DNA of 64,000 nucleotides from Prevotella sp. HUN102 (GTDB lineage: Bacteria; Bacteroidota; Bacteroidia; Bacteroidales; Bacteroidaceae), in contig NZ_JIAF01000004.1 in NCBI RefSeq assembly GCF_000688375.1, positions 1,302,001 through 1,366,000 on the forward strand, written 5' to 3'. The position numbers and the translations under genes were made by a program. Of the stretch, positions 27,972-37,558 are shown piece after piece. Every line of letters starts with the position of its first letter. Within the stretch, counting starts at the first letter, position 1. The notes below the pieces were generated by a model, which saw only the letters and a program-made list of their open reading frames with translations, did not search any database and had not been told where the DNA came from.

Positions 27972-28004
27972 AATGGGGCGTGATTTGATGAATCATCGCC
28001 CATA
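27972..28004 (-). terminator. terminator after the NDP-sugar dehydratase gene
   Basis: On the minus strand ATGGGCGATGATT pairs with AATCACGCCCCAT (small bulge), followed by TTTTTATTT. It begins 20 bases past the stop codon. Confidence 0.8.
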
Positions 28005-28024
28005 ATTGGATTGGATTTGAAGTG

Positions 28025-29941
28025 TTACTTTTCCTTGTCAAGCACTGAATATTCACTGTTGTTGCTCACATATTCAGGCACTAATTCCTTCATAAGTTTC
28101 ACAATTTCCATACTTTGGTAGTTGTGGCTTACCTTTATGAGGTTCTCAATTCGTGCATTGACATCCTCAAAATCATATTCTCTGACCTGAGCAATGCGAA
28201 TCTTGTCGTGGAAACTTGGAAGTGTGTTTTCGGTTGTGCTCAAAACTTCTTCATACAACTTCTCGCCTGCACGCAGTCCTGTATATTTCACTTCCACACC
28301 TGTTGCTCCCGACAGCTTAATCATTCGCTTCGCAAGGTCGGCAATTCGCACCGGCTTACCCATATCGAACACAAATATCTCGCCACCTTTGCCGTGTGTG
28401 CCGGCTTCAAGCACCAGTTTGCAGGCCTCCGGAATGAGCATAAAGAAACGAATGATGTTAGGATCGGTTACCGTTACCGGACCACCTGCCTTGATCTGCT
28501 TTTCAAACAACGGAATGACAGAACCGTTTGAACCTAATACATTGCCGAAACGCGTAGTAACGAACTGTGTTGCACTACCGTTTTCCGCATTGATTTTCTT
28601 GTTGAGGCTCTGGCAATAAATCTCGCAAATGCGCTTGGAGCAGCCCATTACGTTTGTTGGATTCACGGCTTTATCGGTGGAAATCATCACAAACTTCTTG
28701 ACTCCGTACTTAACGCTCAAGTCGGCAATGACCTTTGTGCCCCAAATGTTGTTCTGAATACTTTCAGACGGATTGTTTTCCATCATCGGAACGTGCTTGT
28801 AGGCAGCAGCGTGGAATACGTATTCCGGTTTGCTGTTGCGGAAAATGGATTCCATTCTGTCGTAGTTTGAGATACTTGCCACAATAATCTGTACTTTGAT
28901 GTCGGGCCAGTTGAAGTGCATCATCAGGCGAATATCGTGCTGAGGTGTTTCAGCTTGGTCGATAAGGATGAGTTCAGCAGGCTTGTAAATGGCAATCTGT
29001 CTTACCATTTCAGAGCCGATAGAACCGGCTGAACCGGTAATCATTATTCGTTTTCCATTCAGCAGATTGCCGATAGCATCCATATCCACAAGGATTTCGT
29101 CGCGTGGGAGCAAGTCTTCGATGCTGATTTCCTTTAGTTGAACGTTCTTGAAATCCTGATTTTCGTCCCATTCCTTGGTGCGTTCTGTCAGGTAAATATG
29201 AATACCGGCATTGATTAATATATCCTGTAATTCGGTATCGGCGCGAAAACGTTCCACTTGAATAGGTGAAACCAATACTGCCTGAATGTTCATTTCCTTC
29301 AGATAGTCGCCCAATTTCTCATTCACGATATATATCTTCTCGCCCATAAGGATACGACCTTTGAAAGCCGAGTCGTGAGCAATGAATCCCTTCAGGCGAA
29401 ATTTGCTGTGCGATTCGTTGCGGATATTTTTTGCAAGTCCGATTCCTCCTTCCTGAACACCGTAGATCAAGGTGCGAACTCCCTTGTCGGAGTTGAACAT
29501 TACATCATAGAGCGACTTGACAAGAATGCGGAATGCAATCATACCAATCGTGGCAACCAAGTACATTGCAGCAATCTGTCGGCCTTCAAGTCTTATAAAT
29601 TCCAAGTTCCATCCATATACAATGTAGTGCATTACCTCAGCAATGACAAATGAAAGGAACATTGCAAGGCTGACACGCTGCAAATCAATGAAGGAAGAAT
29701 ACCTGATGATGCCTGAATAGGTACGGAACACTCTGAACCCAATCAGGTTGAATATCATATAGACGAATATGGTCTTGGTCAGCAATCCTATGTTGGCGAG
29801 CGTTAAGGCTCCGTGATAATATAGCCAGAAAACGAATATGCCAGACAAATAGCAGATTAGGCAGTCCACAAGAAGCACTACCCAATATGGTAAAGCGTTT
29901 TTAGAAAAATACCAATCAAAGATTTTTCTTATAGCATTCAT
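28025..29941 (-). CDS. membrane-anchored nucleoside-diphosphate-sugar 4,6-dehydratase (WbpM/PglF/CapD type)
   Basis: A 638-residue enzyme. Four hydrophobic helices lie near residues 18-115, then a CoA-binding-like Rossmann domain (about 140-280), then the catalytic SDR domain (about 290-600) with glycine-rich ITGSAGSIGSE and the ISTDKAVNPTNVMGCSKR block, where the usual Tyr of the YxxxK triad is Met, as in the UDP-HexNAc 4,6-dehydratases. It makes 4-keto-6-deoxy-UDP-HexNAc for surface glycans. No glycosyltransferases are next to it. A consensus promoter lies directly upstream and a terminator follows, so it is monocistronic. Confidence 0.9.
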   Translation of the reverse strand: MNAIRKIFDWYFSKNALPYWVVLLVDCLICYLSGIFVFWLYYHGALTLANIGLLTKTIFVYMIFNLIGFRVFRTYSGIIRYSSFIDLQRVSLAMFLSFVIAEVMHYIVYGWNLEFIRLEGRQIAAMYLVATIGMIAFRILVKSLYDVMFNSDKGVRTLIYGVQEGGIGLAKNIRNESHSKFRLKGFIAHDSAFKGRILMGEKIYIVNEKLGDYLKEMNIQAVLVSPIQVERFRADTELQDILINAGIHIYLTERTKEWDENQDFKNVQLKEISIEDLLPRDEILVDMDAIGNLLNGKRIMITGSAGSIGSEMVRQIAIYKPAELILIDQAETPQHDIRLMMHFNWPDIKVQIIVASISNYDRMESIFRNSKPEYVFHAAAYKHVPMMENNPSESIQNNIWGTKVIADLSVKYGVKKFVMISTDKAVNPTNVMGCSKRICEIYCQSLNKKINAENGSATQFVTTRFGNVLGSNGSVIPLFEKQIKAGGPVTVTDPNIIRFFMLIPEACKLVLEAGTHGKGGEIFVFDMGKPVRIADLAKRMIKLSGATGVEVKYTGLRAGEKLYEEVLSTTENTLPSFHDKIRIAQVREYDFEDVNARIENLIKVSHNYQSMEIVKLMKELVPEYVSNNSEYSVLDKEK

Positions 29942-29994
29942 AAAATCGTTATTTAATTAAGATATCTATATGAAATACTTAAAGTATTCTAATG

Positions 29995-30026
29995 CAAAAG
30001 TAGTAAAAAATCAACAATTACACAAA
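29995..30026 (-). promoter_or_regulatory. promoter of the NDP-sugar dehydratase gene
   Basis: On the minus strand TTTG (30026-30023), 20 bases, TACTTTTG (30002-29995). Confidence 0.8.
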
Positions 30027-30049
30027 GATGGCTCTCTATTTTTAAAATA

Positions 30050-30080
30050 AAAGTGATTTGATGTCGAATCAAATCACTTT
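30050..30080 (-). terminator. terminator of the tsaC-clc-fmt operon
   Basis: AAAGTGATTTGAT (30050-30062) pairs perfectly over 13 bases with ATCAAATCACTTT (30068-30080), loop of five. On the minus strand TATTTT follows. Confidence 0.85.
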
Positions 30081-30116
30081 GTATACTATTTAGATAGGAA
30101 TTTGGCTTTCCAAAAA

Positions 30117-31154
30117 TTATTCTTTTGAGTTTGAACTTTTCAGGCAGAATGATTCCAAATCCTTGAATCCGTTGAGGAATGAGCCGGCATCCATTCGCTT
30201 TTTGCCCGATAATTGAACTTCGAGAAGCTCCAATAAACTGTCTGTTGTATTGACAAACAGTCTTGATTTCTCTATATGCAGCATTCCTGGAGTGCCTGAA
30301 CTGGGCTTGTCTGTTAGCCTTGTCTTGAATATTTTCAATACCGTTGAGCTTTTAGTTTTCGGTTCGTTTAAGCTGCAAAGTTGTGCCCACGCACCGGGAT
30401 ATGGCGACAGTCCCCTGACGAAATCATTAATGTGCTTTGCAGAGTTGTTCCAGTTTATTTCGCAAGTTTCCTTAAAAATCTTTGGTGCGTGCTTCAAATT
30501 TGATGTATCTAAACTATCTTGTGAGACGCTGATAGCATCCAAGATTTCCTTGAAGTCTGATTTAGCCATCGTTTCCGGGATCTTTGATGCAACAAGTTCA
30601 ATAGTTTCTACTGCAATGTCGGCTCCGAGTTTCATCAGTCCGTCATATACGCATTCCACGTTGGCATCTTCCGGAATCGGAAAATGCTTCTGTAAGATGA
30701 TTCTTCCGGTATCAATGTCTTTGTCGAGGAAGAAAGTGGTAACGCCTGTTTCCTTTTCGCCGTTTATCACAGCCCAGTTGATAGGAGCGGCACCTCTGTA
30801 TTGTGGGAGCAAGGCAGCGTGAATGTTGAACGTTCCTAATCGCGGCATTGCCCAAACAACCTCCGGCAGCATTCTGAAAGCTACTACTACAAAAATATCG
30901 GCATTAAGTTCCTGAAGCTGTGAAATGAAATCAGGGTCTTTCATCTTTACAGGCTGCAAGACTGGAAGCCCAACTGACAGCGCATATTGCTTTACAGCCA
31001 GTGCCTGCAACGATTCCTGATGGCGTCCGACTGGCTTGTCGGGCTGCGTTACAACACCGACAACATTATATTTATTCTCTACCAAAGTCTTGAGTGTCTC
31101 AACTGCAAACTCCGGCGTACCCATAAAAACAATACGTATATCTTTACTGTTCAT
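30117..31154 (-). CDS. fmt: methionyl-tRNA formyltransferase
   Basis: A 345-residue enzyme that formylates Met-tRNA for translation initiation. Seen: RIVFMGTPEFAVETL at the N terminus, NIHAALLPQYRGAAPINWA (formyl-donor site with Asn, His), and TFFLDKDIDTGRI. The C-terminal OB-fold domain begins near 215. It is slightly longer than the usual 310-330 residues. It is last in the tsaC-clc-fmt run, 23 bases after the channel gene. Confidence 0.96.
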   Translation of the reverse strand: MNSKDIRIVFMGTPEFAVETLKTLVENKYNVVGVVTQPDKPVGRHQESLQALAVKQYALSVGLPVLQPVKMKDPDFISQLQELNADIFVVVAFRMLPEVVWAMPRLGTFNIHAALLPQYRGAAPINWAVINGEKETGVTTFFLDKDIDTGRIILQKHFPIPEDANVECVYDGLMKLGADIAVETIELVASKIPETMAKSDFKEILDAISVSQDSLDTSNLKHAPKIFKETCEINWNNSAKHINDFVRGLSPYPGAWAQLCSLNEPKTKSSTVLKIFKTRLTDKPSSGTPGMLHIEKSRLFVNTTDSLLELLEVQLSGKKRMDAGSFLNGFKDLESFCLKSSNSKE

Positions 31155-31177
31155 TCCTTTTATCTGATTTTTTCCCT

Positions 31178-32965
31178 TTATTCTGCGCTGTAATCAGCGA
31201 CCATCTGCCGATACATACTGAACAAGCGTGCGCGCGACAGATACCCGACCAATATTCCTTCAACGTCCAAAACCGGAAGATATTGCGCTCCTGTCTTGTC
31301 GAATGTCTTGATAATCTGCTCCATCGGGTCGTTCACACCCACTGTTGCAAGTGGCTCTGTCATTAATTGTGCCACCTTGAAACGATGATAGAGTTCGGTT
31401 CGGAATATGATATGGCGTAGTTTTGTAATATCAATCTCGCCGAGAAGATTGCCATTGCTGTTCACGACCGGTATGTAATAGTTGCGGCTGGAGCTGATGA
31501 CGTGTACGAGTTTTCCCATTTCCATATCCTCGCCCACAGAAGTATAGTCTTTTTCAAGGATGCTTTCAATGGTCATCATTGTAAGGACAGACTTGTCGGT
31601 ATGATGCGTCAGCAATTTACCTTGCCTTGCCAAGCGAACAGCATAGATGCTGTGGTTTTCAAATATATTGATGATAAGATACGAACTTACGGTAACTATG
31701 ATCAAGGGAATGAAGAGGTTGTACCCTCCTGTCAGTTCGGCTATCAGGAAAATGCCCGTCAATGGGGCGTGCATCACGGCTGCCATCACACCCGCCATAC
31801 CATAGAGCGTGAAGTTTTTCTCGGGAATATATACGCCAATCTGATTGATATTCCAGATTCTGGCAAAGAAGAATCCTGCAAAGCCACCGATAAACAATGA
31901 TGGCGCAAAGGTTCCTCCGCACCCTCCGGCACCATTCGTTGCACTGGTTGCAAATACTTTCGTAATCATAACCAACCCTACATAGAGCACGAGAAACTCC
32001 GTATGCCCGGCAAACATTGAGCCTTGAAGCACCTGATTCCAGTCGGCCTCGGTCTTGCCTTCGATGAACAGTCCCAGACTGTCGTACCCTTCGCCGTACA
32101 GGGCAGGGAAAAGGAAAATCAAAGACGACAACACCAGCGCACCTGCTAAAAGACGAAGGTAAGGACGTTGGGCAAGTTTCGCGAATCCTCCTTCACACCA
32201 AGACATTACGCGCATAAAATAGAGCGAAAGGAATCCACACCCAATGCCAAGCAATATCGTGGCGGGAACTCTGCTAAGACTCCACATATAGTCTATCTTG
32301 AAGTCGTACATAGCCAATCCACCCGTGAAGAAATAGGAGAAACAAGTGGCAGTAACCGATGAAATGAGGATTGGCAGCAATGAAGCCATCGTCAAATCCA
32401 CCATCAACACTTCCAATGTGAACACCAATCCGGCAATGGGGGCTTTGAAAATACCCGACACGGCGGCCGCTGCGCCACAGCCAACAAGGAGCATCAATGT
32501 GCGTTTGTCGAGATTGAATATTCTTCCGAGATTGCTTCCGATGGCGGAACCCGTGAGAACAATCGGTGCTTCGGCTCCAACGGAGCCACCGAACCCAATC
32601 GTTATGGCCGATGCCACGATAGAAGTCCACGTGTTGTGCGCTTTCAGTTTCGAGTTCTTGGTGGAGATGGCATAAAGAACGCGTGTTATTCCGTGTGAAA
32701 TATGGTCGCGTACAACATATTTCACGAACAGGCTCGTGAGCCAAATACCGATTACCGGATACAAGAGATAGAGCCAGTTGAGGGTGGTCATCTGGAATCC
32801 GGATGTAACAAGATGCTGTATTTCCTTGATTATCAGGTGTAGAACGTAGGCAGCTACCGATGCTAAAAAGCCAATGGCAAAAGCCAACACAAGAACGAAT
32901 TGCCTGTCGGATACGTTCTTCTGTCGCCAGTTATCAATGCTTGAGACTAAGTTTTTATAAGACAT
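31178..32965 (-). CDS. ClC family chloride channel/transporter with CBS domains
   Basis: A 595-residue protein. About residues 20-440 are the ClC membrane core with SVGAEAP (the GxExP motif, gating Glu retained), GIFKAPIAG and GGTFAPSLF, the three anion-path signatures. Two CBS domains follow (about 460-585). Whether it is a channel or a proton-coupled exchanger cannot be decided by eye. It sits between tsaC and fmt with gaps of 54 and 23 bases and no terminators. Confidence 0.93.
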   Translation of the reverse strand: MSYKNLVSSIDNWRQKNVSDRQFVLVLAFAIGFLASVAAYVLHLIIKEIQHLVTSGFQMTTLNWLYLLYPVIGIWLTSLFVKYVVRDHISHGITRVLYAISTKNSKLKAHNTWTSIVASAITIGFGGSVGAEAPIVLTGSAIGSNLGRIFNLDKRTLMLLVGCGAAAAVSGIFKAPIAGLVFTLEVLMVDLTMASLLPILISSVTATCFSYFFTGGLAMYDFKIDYMWSLSRVPATILLGIGCGFLSLYFMRVMSWCEGGFAKLAQRPYLRLLAGALVLSSLIFLFPALYGEGYDSLGLFIEGKTEADWNQVLQGSMFAGHTEFLVLYVGLVMITKVFATSATNGAGGCGGTFAPSLFIGGFAGFFFARIWNINQIGVYIPEKNFTLYGMAGVMAAVMHAPLTGIFLIAELTGGYNLFIPLIIVTVSSYLIINIFENHSIYAVRLARQGKLLTHHTDKSVLTMMTIESILEKDYTSVGEDMEMGKLVHVISSSRNYYIPVVNSNGNLLGEIDITKLRHIIFRTELYHRFKVAQLMTEPLATVGVNDPMEQIIKTFDKTGAQYLPVLDVEGILVGYLSRARLFSMYRQMVADYSAE

Positions 32966-33019
32966 AGTTCTTGCCGGACGCTTATTTCAGATGATATGAG
33001 AATATTAAATGCTAAAAGA

Positions 33020-33589
33020 TTATTTTCGGATTACGTTCACTTCTCCACCTTTACCTATTTTAATAATAGTAGACGGCTGATGAGGCTTGTGTTCCTGTCG
33101 GCGTGCAAAGCAGACATAATCTACTGCCGAAAGGATTTCTTCCGAAATATCGCCATAGTTCTGTGCCGTTGGTTCGCCGCTGATGTTGGCAGACGTGCTT
33201 ACGATGGCTTTCTGAAAACGATAGCAAAGCTCCTGAGAGAAAGGTTCTTTAGTGATTCTAATACCGATGGAACCATCTTCGGCAATAAGATTTGGCGCAA
33301 GATTCACGGCTCCGTCAAGAATTAAAGTGGTCGGTTTCACTACTGCATCTATCAATTGCCACGCCACTTCCGGAACGTTCCTCACGTATCTTTGCAGCCT
33401 GTTGTCTGAATCAACAAGACATACCAGAGCCTTGGAATCGTCGCGGCGCTTGATTTTATAGACCTTTGCCACAGCCTCCTCGTTGGTTGCATCGCATCCA
33501 ATTCCCCATACGGTGTCGGTAGGATAGAGAATCACTCCACCGTTTCTCATCACTTCCACGGCCTTCTTGATATCGTCTTCTTGTTTCAT
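33020..33589 (-). CDS. tsaC: L-threonylcarbamoyladenylate synthase
   Basis: A 189-residue YrdC/Sua5-type enzyme that makes threonylcarbamoyl-AMP for the t6A modification of ANN-reading tRNAs. Motifs seen: YPTDTVWGIGCDA near residue 22, KIKRRDDSKAL (KxR nucleotide site) and STSANISGEPT. It lacks the extra C-terminal Sua5 domain, hence tsaC rather than sua5. First gene of the operon, directly behind a perfect promoter. Confidence 0.93.
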   Translation of the reverse strand: MKQEDDIKKAVEVMRNGGVILYPTDTVWGIGCDATNEEAVAKVYKIKRRDDSKALVCLVDSDNRLQRYVRNVPEVAWQLIDAVVKPTTLILDGAVNLAPNLIAEDGSIGIRITKEPFSQELCYRFQKAIVSTSANISGEPTAQNYGDISEEILSAVDYVCFARRQEHKPHQPSTIIKIGKGGEVNVIRK

Positions 33590-33617
33590 CTGTATCTTTA
33601 AATTCTTTTGTTCAGGG

Positions 33618-33648
33618 CAAAGATATTGTAAAAAAGCGAGAAAGCAAA
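33618..33648 (-). promoter_or_regulatory. promoter of the tsaC-clc-fmt operon
   Basis: On the minus strand TTTG (33648-33645), exactly 19 bases, TATCTTTG (33625-33618). Confidence 0.88.
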
Positions 33649-33822
33649 ATAAAATGTAGAAAACATTAGAAAATATAGCCTTGCTCCGTACTTTTGCATA
33701 GTTTGGAAAGATTAGGAGGAAGTGTAGATTGGAAGCTGTTTTCGATTGCTTTCTTCAGAGAAATGGCATCATTTCAGGGCAACGGAATGCCGCTCATTTC
33801 AGGTTAATGAAAAGATGATTTT

Positions 33823-33942
33823 CAATCTTCGCACAAATGCGCTGCAATCTTCGCACGTTTGCATTGCGTTTTTGCGAAGAATGGAACGCAATCTTCGCAC
33901 AAATGGAAACAACGTTTTGATGTGTTGATTATCAATGTGTTA
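33823..33942 (-). repeat. 22-base-period CTTCGCA element, copy 5
   Basis: Units at 33823, 33845, 33867 and 33889 (forward, forward, inverted, forward), then the reversed head with TTGATTATCA at 33925-33934. It lies in the 512-base gap between tsaC and the ROK gene; the remainder of that gap holds the two flanking regulatory sites and nothing else I recognise. Confidence 0.88.
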
Positions 33943-34045
33943 CGAATATATCCCTTGTGGAGGATAAATGCGATGTACTTTCAGTCGTTTTATCCTCTTG
34001 ATAGTGGTTTACGGCAAATCTTTTGTGCAGTTGCTTGATAAAAAC

Positions 34046-34079
34046 AAAAAGGTCGGCACTTTTCTGTACCGACCTTTTT
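34046..34079 (-). terminator. terminator of the ROK kinase gene
   Basis: AAAAAGGTCGG (34046-34056) pairs with CCGACCTTTTT (34069-34079), with GTTTTT beyond on the minus strand. Confidence 0.88.
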
Positions 34080-34101
34080 CCATTCCATTTTTATCACTGT
34101 C

Positions 34102-35079
34102 TTATAATTCCCAACCGATGGCTGAAGCACCTAAAACGGCTGCTGCCGCATCGTCGAGACCACTGATGAGGAACTTTGGCTTCTCTTTGAAGATAGGCAT
34201 AGCGTATTTTTCGTAGGCCTTCTTGATAGGATTCATAATCAAGTCGCCTGCCTTTGTCAAGCCACCGAAGAATACAAATGCTTCAGGAGAAGAGAATACG
34301 GCAAAGTCTGCACAGGCAGCACCGAGCATATCGCCGGTAAAATCAAAGATTTCCATAGCCATCTTGTCGCCCTTTCCGGCTGCTATCGAAACGTCCAAGG
34401 AGGTAATTTCTTCTGGTTTTATCTCACGCAGCAGAGATGGTTCTGATGATTTTTCCAAAAATTCGCGTGCGGTTCGTGCCACACCTGTTGCAGAACAGTA
34501 TGCCTCCAGACAGCCTGTGCGGCCACAACCACACATACGTCCGTTTTCTCCACGCACCATTGTTACGTGACCAAGCTCGCCTGCAAAACCGTCTGAACCG
34601 TAAACCATCTGCCCATTGATAACGATTCCCGAGCCAACACCGGTGCCAAGAGTAATCATAATGAAGTTCTTCATACCTCTTGCCACGCCATACTGCATCT
34701 CGCCGATGGCTGCTGCGTTGGCGTCGTTGGTCATTCCTACTGGAATATTCAATCGTTTGGAGAACATATCTGCCAATGGCACAACGCCTTCGTGTCCCCA
34801 AGACAGGTTGGGAGCGTATTCTATCGTGCCGCGATAGAAGTTGGCATTTGGCGCACCAATGCCCATTGCCTTTATCTGATTGATGCCTCCAACCTTTGCA
34901 ACGATTGGTTTCAGGGCTTCAACGCCTGCATCAACAAAGTCTTCAACTGTTTTATAACTCTGAGTTTTGATAGAGTTAGTTGCCAATACCTGACCTCTCT
35001 GATCAACAATCCCGAAAACTGAATTTGTTCCGCCCAAGTCCAATCCTATAACGAATGGCTTCTGCTCTTGTATATCCAT
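34102..35079 (-). CDS. ROK family sugar kinase (glucokinase-like)
   Basis: A 325-residue ROK protein. The ATP-binding DLGGTNS is near residue 15, TLGTGVGSGI near 140, and the zinc motif CGCGRTGCLEAY near 185 with the upstream GELGH (His ligand and catalytic region). No DNA-binding domain is present, so it is an enzyme rather than a repressor. Glucose is the likely substrate by family, but other hexoses are possible. Own promoter and terminator. Confidence 0.9.
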   Translation of the reverse strand: MDIQEQKPFVIGLDLGGTNSVFGIVDQRGQVLATNSIKTQSYKTVEDFVDAGVEALKPIVAKVGGINQIKAMGIGAPNANFYRGTIEYAPNLSWGHEGVVPLADMFSKRLNIPVGMTNDANAAAIGEMQYGVARGMKNFIMITLGTGVGSGIVINGQMVYGSDGFAGELGHVTMVRGENGRMCGCGRTGCLEAYCSATGVARTAREFLEKSSEPSLLREIKPEEITSLDVSIAAGKGDKMAMEIFDFTGDMLGAACADFAVFSSPEAFVFFGGLTKAGDLIMNPIKKAYEKYAMPIFKEKPKFLISGLDDAAAAVLGASAIGWEL

Positions 35080-35111
35080 TTAAAATAAGTTTTTAGTTTA
35101 TATTCTAATCG

Positions 35112-35142
35112 CAAAGTTATGAAAAAACTGGAATACCACAAA
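35112..35142 (-). promoter_or_regulatory. promoter of the ROK kinase gene
   Basis: On the minus strand TTTG (35142-35139), exactly 19 bases, TAACTTTG (35119-35112). A plus-strand -7 box TATTTTTG at 35174-35181 probably serves the divergent LysE-type gene. Confidence 0.85.
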
Positions 35143-35199
35143 CTTTTGCTAACTAAATTTGCTCATTCCGTATTATTTTTGCAATTTTGCAAATGAATT

Positions 35200-35880
35200 A
35201 TGAGCATGCCATTTATCCAGTTAGATATACTCGACTTTATGTTTAAGGGTATATTGATAGGTATTATTGCGTCTGCGCCAATGGGGCCAGTCGGCATTTT
35301 GTGTATCCAGCGCACTCTTAACAAAGGGCGTTGGTACGGCTTTATAACAGGCGTTGGTGCGGCTGTGAGCGATGTTATTTACGCGTTGATCGTAGGTCTG
35401 GGAATGAGTTTCATAATGGAACCTCTGCAGAATCCGAAATATCAGTTCGCTTTACAGATATCGGGGAGCATCATTCTGCTCCTGTTCGGAATATTTTGTT
35501 TTCTCACGAATCCGACGAAGAAGATTCATAAAAGCGGGAATACGAAAGGTTCGCTGCTTCATAACGGCCTGACGGCGTTTCTCGTAACTTTCTCCAACCC
35601 ATTGATTATCCTTCTTTTGATGGCGACTTTTGCCCAGTTTGCCTTCGTTCAGCCATCGCAGCCGTTTGAAATGATTGTGGGTTTCACTTGTATTCCCCTC
35701 GGTGCGCTGATTTGGTGGTACGGACTGACATGGCTGGTGGATAAGATACGTGGAAAGTTCGATGTGAATGGCATACTGATTATAAACAGAATCATTGGTT
35801 CTGTCGTGATTTTATTCTCATTGATTATGCTTGTCGGCACAATTTTCAACCTCTATCACTTACCGTCGATTGGGCATTAA
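35200..35880 (+). CDS. LysE/RhtB-type transporter
   Basis: A 226-residue membrane protein with six hydrophobic segments and the family signature near the N terminus: GIIASAPMGPVGILCIQRTL with GRWYGFITGVGAA following. LysE proteins export amino acids or related metabolites; the substrate is unknown. It is the first of four same-strand genes (with DUF4924, rfbD and prfC) separated by 21-91 bases. Confidence 0.86.
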   Translation: MSMPFIQLDILDFMFKGILIGIIASAPMGPVGILCIQRTLNKGRWYGFITGVGAAVSDVIYALIVGLGMSFIMEPLQNPKYQFALQISGSIILLLFGIFCFLTNPTKKIHKSGNTKGSLLHNGLTAFLVTFSNPLIILLLMATFAQFAFVQPSQPFEMIVGFTCIPLGALIWWYGLTWLVDKIRGKFDVNGILIINRIIGSVVILFSLIMLVGTIFNLYHLPSIGH

Positions 35881-35901
35881 GCTAAAACACTGATATAAAG
35901 A

Positions 35902-36510
35902 ATGTTTGTTGCACAGGAATTAAGAAAGAAAAGCATTGCTGAATATCTGCTGTATATGTGGCAGATAGAAGATATTATTCGTGTTTACGATTGTTCGCTG
36001 ACGAAGATTCGCAGGGAATACATTGACAAGTTTCAATATACCGATGAACAGAAAGAGGAAGAAGAAGATTGGTTTGGCGACCTTGTCAGAATGATGAATC
36101 AGGAAGGATGTCGTAAGAGTGGGCATCTTCAGATTAATAAGGTGCTGATGCAGGCTCTGTCTGAGCTTCACGCACAGTTGTTGGCGTCATCAAAATTTCC
36201 TTTCTATTCGGCTGAATACTATCGTGTTCTGCCTTTTATCGTGGAATTGCGTGGTAAAACCAAACAGGTGGCCGACAGAATGGCGCGGAAGAATGAGGAA
36301 AATCTCAAGGAGATTGCCGCAAATCTGGGGCATAGCGAGATAGAAACCTGCTTCGACGTGCTTTATGGCGTGATGATGCTCCGACTTCAGAAGAAAGAAA
36401 TCAGTCAGGAGACTGCCACAGCTGTGAAGGAAATCACTACATTGATAGGTATGCTTGCTGATTATTACCAGAAAGATAAGACGGAAGGGCTTATTTTTGA
36501 GGATGAGTGA
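35902..36510 (+). CDS. DUF4924 family protein
   Basis: A 202-residue, mostly helical soluble protein beginning MFVAQELRKKSIAEYLLYMWQ with many acidic residues. The sequence and its place between the LysE-type gene and rfbD fit the Bacteroidetes family DUF4924, whose function is unknown. It starts 21 bases after the transporter stop, so it is probably co-transcribed. Confidence 0.75.
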   Translation: MFVAQELRKKSIAEYLLYMWQIEDIIRVYDCSLTKIRREYIDKFQYTDEQKEEEEDWFGDLVRMMNQEGCRKSGHLQINKVLMQALSELHAQLLASSKFPFYSAEYYRVLPFIVELRGKTKQVADRMARKNEENLKEIAANLGHSEIETCFDVLYGVMMLRLQKKEISQETATAVKEITTLIGMLADYYQKDKTEGLIFEDE

Positions 36511-36585
36511 GCTTCTTTGGCAAACTCATAGCACCTGTTTAGGAATGCTGAAGCGCAAGTGTGAAGATATTAAGAACATAAGGAT

Positions 36586-37467
36586 ATGAACATTTTAGTT
36601 ACTGGTGCCAACGGAATGTTGGGTAATACCATTCAGATAGTAACCAAGAACAGTAAAGATAACTACATCTTTACCGATGTCTGCGATGGATACAAGCAGC
36701 TTGATATCACGAGTTTTGAAGATGTTCGCAAGGCTGTCAAGGAGAATAATATCGGGTGCATCATCAACTGTGCTGCGTGGACGAATGTTGATAAGGCCGA
36801 AACTGCAGGCGAAATAGTGGAAATATTGAATGCTGTTGCTCCTGAAAATTTGGCCAGAGCGATGAAGGAAGTGGACGGCTTGCTCGTTCACGTGAGTACC
36901 GATTACGTCTTCGGTGGCGACCCATACAACACCCCTTGCAGGGAAAATCAGAAAGGAACGCCAACTGGTGTATATGGACTGACAAAGCTGCACGGCGAAG
37001 AGAAAATCGTTGCAACGGGCGTTAATCATATCATTGTGCGTACAGCGTGGCTGTATGGCGAGTTTGGGCACAACTTTGTTAAGACAATGATGAACCTAAC
37101 TGCAACAAAACCTGAACTGAAAGTAGTTTTCGACCAGTGTGGAACGCCTACTTACGCAGTGGATTTGGCTAATGCAATCTTTGATATTGTGGAGAACAGG
37201 AAGTTCAAGGGCAAGAGTGGTATCTATCATTTCTCGAACGAGGGTGTTTGCTCTTGGTACGATTTCGCCATCAAGATAGCCGAACTCGCAGGCAATACCA
37301 ACTGCAATATTCAGCCTTGCCACAGCGACGAGTTTCCTTCTCCAGTAAAACGCCCAGCCTATTCGGTTTTCGATAAGACCAAAATAAAGGAAACTTTCGA
37401 CACGAAAGTGCCATATTGGGTCGATAGTCTGAAGATTTGTATGGAGAATTTAAACAAACAAAACTAA
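36586..37467 (+). CDS. rfbD: dTDP-4-dehydrorhamnose reductase
   Basis: A 293-residue extended SDR enzyme. NAD(P)-binding GANGMLGNTI is at residues 7-16, STDYVFGG in the middle, and catalytic Tyr/Lys in GVYGLTKLHGE. It reduces dTDP-4-keto-rhamnose to dTDP-rhamnose, the last step of the pathway. The first-step gene rfbA lies 5 kb away on the other strand; rfbB and rfbC are not in the window. Confidence 0.92.
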   Translation: MNILVTGANGMLGNTIQIVTKNSKDNYIFTDVCDGYKQLDITSFEDVRKAVKENNIGCIINCAAWTNVDKAETAGEIVEILNAVAPENLARAMKEVDGLLVHVSTDYVFGGDPYNTPCRENQKGTPTGVYGLTKLHGEEKIVATGVNHIIVRTAWLYGEFGHNFVKTMMNLTATKPELKVVFDQCGTPTYAVDLANAIFDIVENRKFKGKSGIYHFSNEGVCSWYDFAIKIAELAGNTNCNIQPCHSDEFPSPVKRPAYSVFDKTKIKETFDTKVPYWVDSLKICMENLNKQN

Positions 37468-37558
37468 TTGGAATAATCATAAATAGAGGAAAAGGCTGTG
37501 AGAAACGGAGGCATAATTTCCGTTACTTTCGTCTTTCCTCACGCTCCCACAAAGATAT

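Noticed and set aside
33689..33696. Plus-strand promoter TACTTTTG after tsaC
   Set aside because: No -33 partner at the right distance and no gene or structured RNA downstream before the repeat array.
33823..33910. CRISPR array
   Set aside because: The 22-base units are contiguous, with no unique spacers between constant repeats, and there are no cas genes in the window.
27407..33928. Two plus-strand open frames (27407-27814 and 33746-33928) whose peptides share FLRRMERNLRT
   Set aside because: The shared peptide is a translation of the 22-base repeat arrays, not evidence of a protein family; the frames have no start signals and other copies are not open in that frame.
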